Origin: Halococcaceae archaeon
GTDB lineage: Archaea > Halobacteriota > Halobacteria > Halobacteriales > Halalkalicoccaceae
Reading direction: 5' to 3'
DNA length: 16,126 bases
Assembly (NCBI GenBank): GCA_007129135.1
Contig: SKWB01000264.1
Location: forward strand, 1 to 16,126
Shown here one piece after another: positions 14,355 to 16,126 of the stretch. The notes under the pieces are model-generated. The model was given only the letters and a program-made list of their open reading frames with translations. It did no database searches and was not told where the DNA came from. Every line of letters starts with the position of its first letter. Within the stretch, counting starts at the first letter, position 1. Both the position numbers and the translations under genes were made by a program.

Positions 14355-14807
14355 ATGAATGAGTTCGAACGACGGTACGTCGAATCGGCACGGGTCGCCC
14401 GGCTGGCGACGGTCGATCCGGAGGGGCGACCGCACGCCGTCCCGATCTGTTTCGCGCTCGTCGGCGAGCGGGTCGTCTCCGCGCTGGACGGGAAGCCCGA
14501 GACGGTCGAGCCGAGCGAGTACCGCCGGGTGCGGAACGTCGAGGCGACCCCGGCGGTGACGGTGCTCGTCGATCGCTACACCGAGGACTGGGACCGGCTG
14601 GGCTGGGTCCAGGTACGGGGCAGAGCGTCGGTCCTCGGGCCGGGCGAGCCGAACCACCGGGAGGCCGTCGCGACGCTCGAAGCGAAGTACGAGCAGTACC
14701 ACGAGCACGCGCTCTCGGGGCGGCCGGTGATCGAAGTACGGATCGGGTCGGTTCGCTCGTGGGGTGATCTGGACCCGGAGGCTACCGGCCGACCCACTTC
14801 AGGATGA
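14355..14807 (+). CDS. PPOX-class flavin/F420-binding-fold protein (Rv0121-like)
   Basis: Split-barrel protein of the pyridoxamine-phosphate-oxidase-like superfamily, most like the group of probable F420-dependent enzymes typified by mycobacterial Rv0121. VARLATVDPEGRPHAVPICFAL (about 14-35) is the characteristic first hairpin, GERVVSALDGKPE (37-49) the second, and WVQVRGRASVL (84-94) the third. Cofactor (FMN, F420 or heme) and substrate cannot be told from the sequence. The length of 150 aa is typical. The ATG at 14355 fits the family start (ERRYVESARVARLATV). Its last 26 nt overlap the end of the convergent tatC gene. It has no evident tie to the light cluster. Confidence 0.82.
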   Translation: MNEFERRYVESARVARLATVDPEGRPHAVPICFALVGERVVSALDGKPETVEPSEYRRVRNVEATPAVTVLVDRYTEDWDRLGWVQVRGRASVLGPGEPNHREAVATLEAKYEQYHEHALSGRPVIEVRIGSVRSWGDLDPEATGRPTSG

Positions 14808-15948
14808 GCAGCGTCCCTTCGTAGAGCGCGATCATCGTCGTCGTGATCAGGAACGGTGCCATCCCGGTCGGGTCCGGGTTCGAGATGAACGCCAGACCCA
14901 GGAACGCCGCCCAGAAGTAGAGCCGTTTGTCCTGGAGCCACTCCCTCGTCGTGAGCCCCATCATGATCGCGAGCATGATGAACAGCGGGATCTGGAAGAT
15001 GATCGCGAGATACGCCATCAGGATCAGCATCAGGTCGAACGTCTCCGCGAGCGCGAACGCGATCTCGCCGGCGTCCTGCGAGTAGGTGTAGAAGTAGGTG
15101 AAGATCGCCGGCAGGATCACGAAGTAGGCGAAGAGCACGCCCAGGATCCCGAGGATCAGGCTGATCGGCACGGAGGCGAGGTAGTACTTCCGCTCGTTGG
15201 GGTAGAGCCCGGGTCGCATGAACCGGTAGGTCTGGTAGACCGCGACCGGAAGCGCGATCAACAGCCCACCGAGGCTCGCCACCTTCAGCCGGGCGAGCAG
15301 CAGTTCGAGCGGGCCGTAGAGCCGGGGTGGTTCGCCCGAGGGGAGATAGGAGTACCAGAGGAAGGTGATGATCTCGACGGCGAACGGGAGGATGAAGATG
15401 CTGACCGAGCCGGCGACGACGATGACGATCGCCAGCCGTTTGACCATCTCCTCGATGTGGTCGGCGAGCGGCATCTCCCGGTCGTAATCCGGCCCGGTGA
15501 TCCCGCCGATGTCGTCGTCCTCGTCGACGATGTACGGGTCGCTCGTGTCCTCCTCGTCGTCCTCGCCGTCGGGGTCGTCGGAGCTCTCTTCGTCCGGTTC
15601 AGGCTCGTCGACGGTGCCGAGGCTCGCGCCGCTCTCCTCGTCGAACTCCGGATCCTCCGCGTCGAGGCGCTCTATCGCCGCCGCGGCGGCCGCCTCCGCG
15701 TCCTCGAACTCGATCTCGGGGTCGTCCCCCTCGCCCGACGCCGCCGTCTCGTCCGCAGCGGCAGTCTCCCCCTCGTCGTCAGTAGTCCCGACGGTATCGG
15801 TCGCTTCGAGGCGTTCTATCGCCGCGGCCGCCGCCGCTTCGGCGTCCTCGAACTCCGTATCGGACCTCGAAGCGTCGCCGTCGCTTTCGGTCCCGCCGTC
15901 GGGCGCCGCCGCGTCGGCGTCCTCTCGCGGCTCGGAGTCCTCGCCCAT
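14782..15948 (-). CDS. tatC: Sec-independent translocase TatC (TatCo type) with long acidic N-terminus
   Basis: Six-helix receptor of the twin-arginine translocation pathway, the main protein-export route in haloarchaea. The membrane core starts near residue 160: MPLADHIEEMVKRL carries the conserved H164 and E167 that in bacterial TatC contact the twin-arginine signal, FMRPGLYPNERKYY (243-256) and LFAYFVILP (272-280) follow. Before it lies a 155-residue cytoplasmic, very acidic, Ala-rich extension with two near-identical copies of EFEDAEAAAAAAIERL (32-47 and 80-95). The single, not tandem, TatC core points to the TatCo type. The ATG at 15948 has a TATA box 28 nt upstream. Divergent from a second tatC, and its 3' end overlaps the convergent PPOX gene by 26 nt. 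Confidence 0.92.
   Translation of the reverse strand: MGEDSEPREDADAAAPDGGTESDGDASRSDTEFEDAEAAAAAAIERLEATDTVGTTDDEGETAAADETAASGEGDDPEIEFEDAEAAAAAAIERLDAEDPEFDEESGASLGTVDEPEPDEESSDDPDGEDDEEDTSDPYIVDEDDDIGGITGPDYDREMPLADHIEEMVKRLAIVIVVAGSVSIFILPFAVEIITFLWYSYLPSGEPPRLYGPLELLLARLKVASLGGLLIALPVAVYQTYRFMRPGLYPNERKYYLASVPISLILGILGVLFAYFVILPAIFTYFYTYSQDAGEIAFALAETFDLMLILMAYLAIIFQIPLFIMLAIMMGLTTREWLQDKRLYFWAAFLGLAFISNPDPTGMAPFLITTTMIALYEGTLLILKWVGR
15652..15711 (-). repeat. Copy 2 of the internal repeat in the tatC N-terminal extension
   Basis: Codes for residues 80-99 of TatC (EFEDAEAAAAAAIERLDAED). It matches copy 1 in 18 of 20 residues, 144 nt away. Third codon positions differ in several of the alanine codons, so the copies have had time to diverge while the protein was kept. 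Confidence 0.85.
15796..15855 (-). repeat. Copy 1 of the internal repeat in the tatC N-terminal extension
   Basis: Codes for residues 32-51 of TatC (EFEDAEAAAAAAIERLEATD). Predicted as a short Ala-rich helix in an otherwise disordered acidic region; the partner copy is at 15652-15711. Confidence 0.85.
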
Positions 15949-15972
15949 CTAGTACGCCGTAGGCCGCCACGT

Positions 15973-15980
15973 CGTTATAG
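15973..15980 (-). promoter_or_regulatory. TATA box for tatC (TatCo)
   Basis: On the minus strand CTATAACG is centred 28 nt before the tatC ATG at 15948, predicting a leaderless transcript. Confidence 0.5.
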
Positions 15981-16018
15981 GCTTTATTTATCGACCGGCG
16001 GAGACCGATGAGAGAAGA

Positions 16019-16027
16019 TTGATAATC
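16019..16027 (+). promoter_or_regulatory. TATA box for the second tatC
   Basis: TTGATAATC is centred about 27 nt before the ATG at 16050. With the opposite-strand box at 15973-15980 it makes a compact divergent promoter pair within about 100 nt. Confidence 0.45.
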
Positions 16028-16049
16028 GCGAGCGGGCTACCCCCGGTAG

Positions 16050-16126
16050 ATGTCCATCGTCGACGAGGACACCGCCCGCGCGTTCAACAGCGGGAAGGAG
16101 TCCATCGGCGCGGTGCTCTCGACGAT
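16050..16126 (+). CDS. tatC2: Start of a second TatC (TatCt type), runs off right edge
   Basis: Only the first 25 codons are in the window. The N-terminus MSIVDEDTARAFNSGKES followed by IGAVLST resembles the start of the haloarchaeal tandem TatC (TatCt), which has two fused TatC domains and about 14 membrane segments. Divergent pairing of TatCo and TatCt genes is known in haloarchaea and supports the call. The ATG at 16050 has a TATA-like box 27 nt upstream. The membrane part is unseen, so the identity rests on this short N-terminus and the neighbour. Confidence 0.65.
   Translation, partial: MSIVDEDTARAFNSGKESIGAVLST

Overview
The window is a piece of haloarchaeal chromosome. The evidence is a high GC content, strongly acidic proteins, GTG starts, TATA-like boxes about 27 nt upstream of start codons with almost no leader (leaderless transcription), and a marker set of halorhodopsin, bacterio-opsin activator (Bat), fused lycopene cyclase, Brp and two divergent TatC genes. 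No rRNA, tRNA, insertion sequence or CRISPR array was seen.

Layout. (1) 1-1930, minus strand: the 5' part of arginyl-tRNA synthetase (argS, running off the left edge) behind a MaoC-type (R)-enoyl-CoA hydratase. (2) 2090-5619, plus strand: twy1 (wyosine tRNA modification), then a ribK-ribB riboflavin/FMN pair overlapping by ATGA, then ilvE. The ribK product carries an N-terminal winged helix, as in the archaeal regulator RbkR, and a 14-bp palindrome lies just upstream of its TATA box. (3) 5678-7972, minus strand: an APC-family amino-acid permease with two C-terminal universal-stress domains and a GTG start; an 18-bp palindrome lies in its upstream region. (4) 8047-8224: a very AT-rich, helically phased T-tract stretch followed by a site resembling the Bat upstream activator sequence (UAS). 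(5) 8225-14141: a light-energy cluster. It holds hop (halorhodopsin), two convergent genes for unknown small membrane proteins, bat (degenerate receiver, LOV-type PAS, GAF-like region, HTH_10), and crtY-brp, which make beta-carotene from lycopene and cleave it to retinal. (6) 14142-14354: a spacer with a likely gene remnant. (7) 14355-16126: a PPOX/F420-type flavin-fold protein convergent with tatC (TatCo type), and the start of a second, divergent tatC (TatCt type).

How it fits together. crtY and brp supply retinal, hop is the retinal-binding chloride pump, and bat is the predicted regulator. UAS-like sites sharing the core CCTAACT lie before hop and before crtY; the second overlaps the stop codon of bat. 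The Bat PAS domain has the complete LOV photochemical signature, including the reactive cysteine, so it may use FMN, which the ribK-ribB genes 6 kb away help make. The most interesting points are the possible extension of the Bat regulon to hop and crtY-brp, a predicted leaderless 26-codon ORF in front of crtY, the Ala-to-Val change in the halorhodopsin TSA motif, and the two unknown membrane genes inside the cluster.
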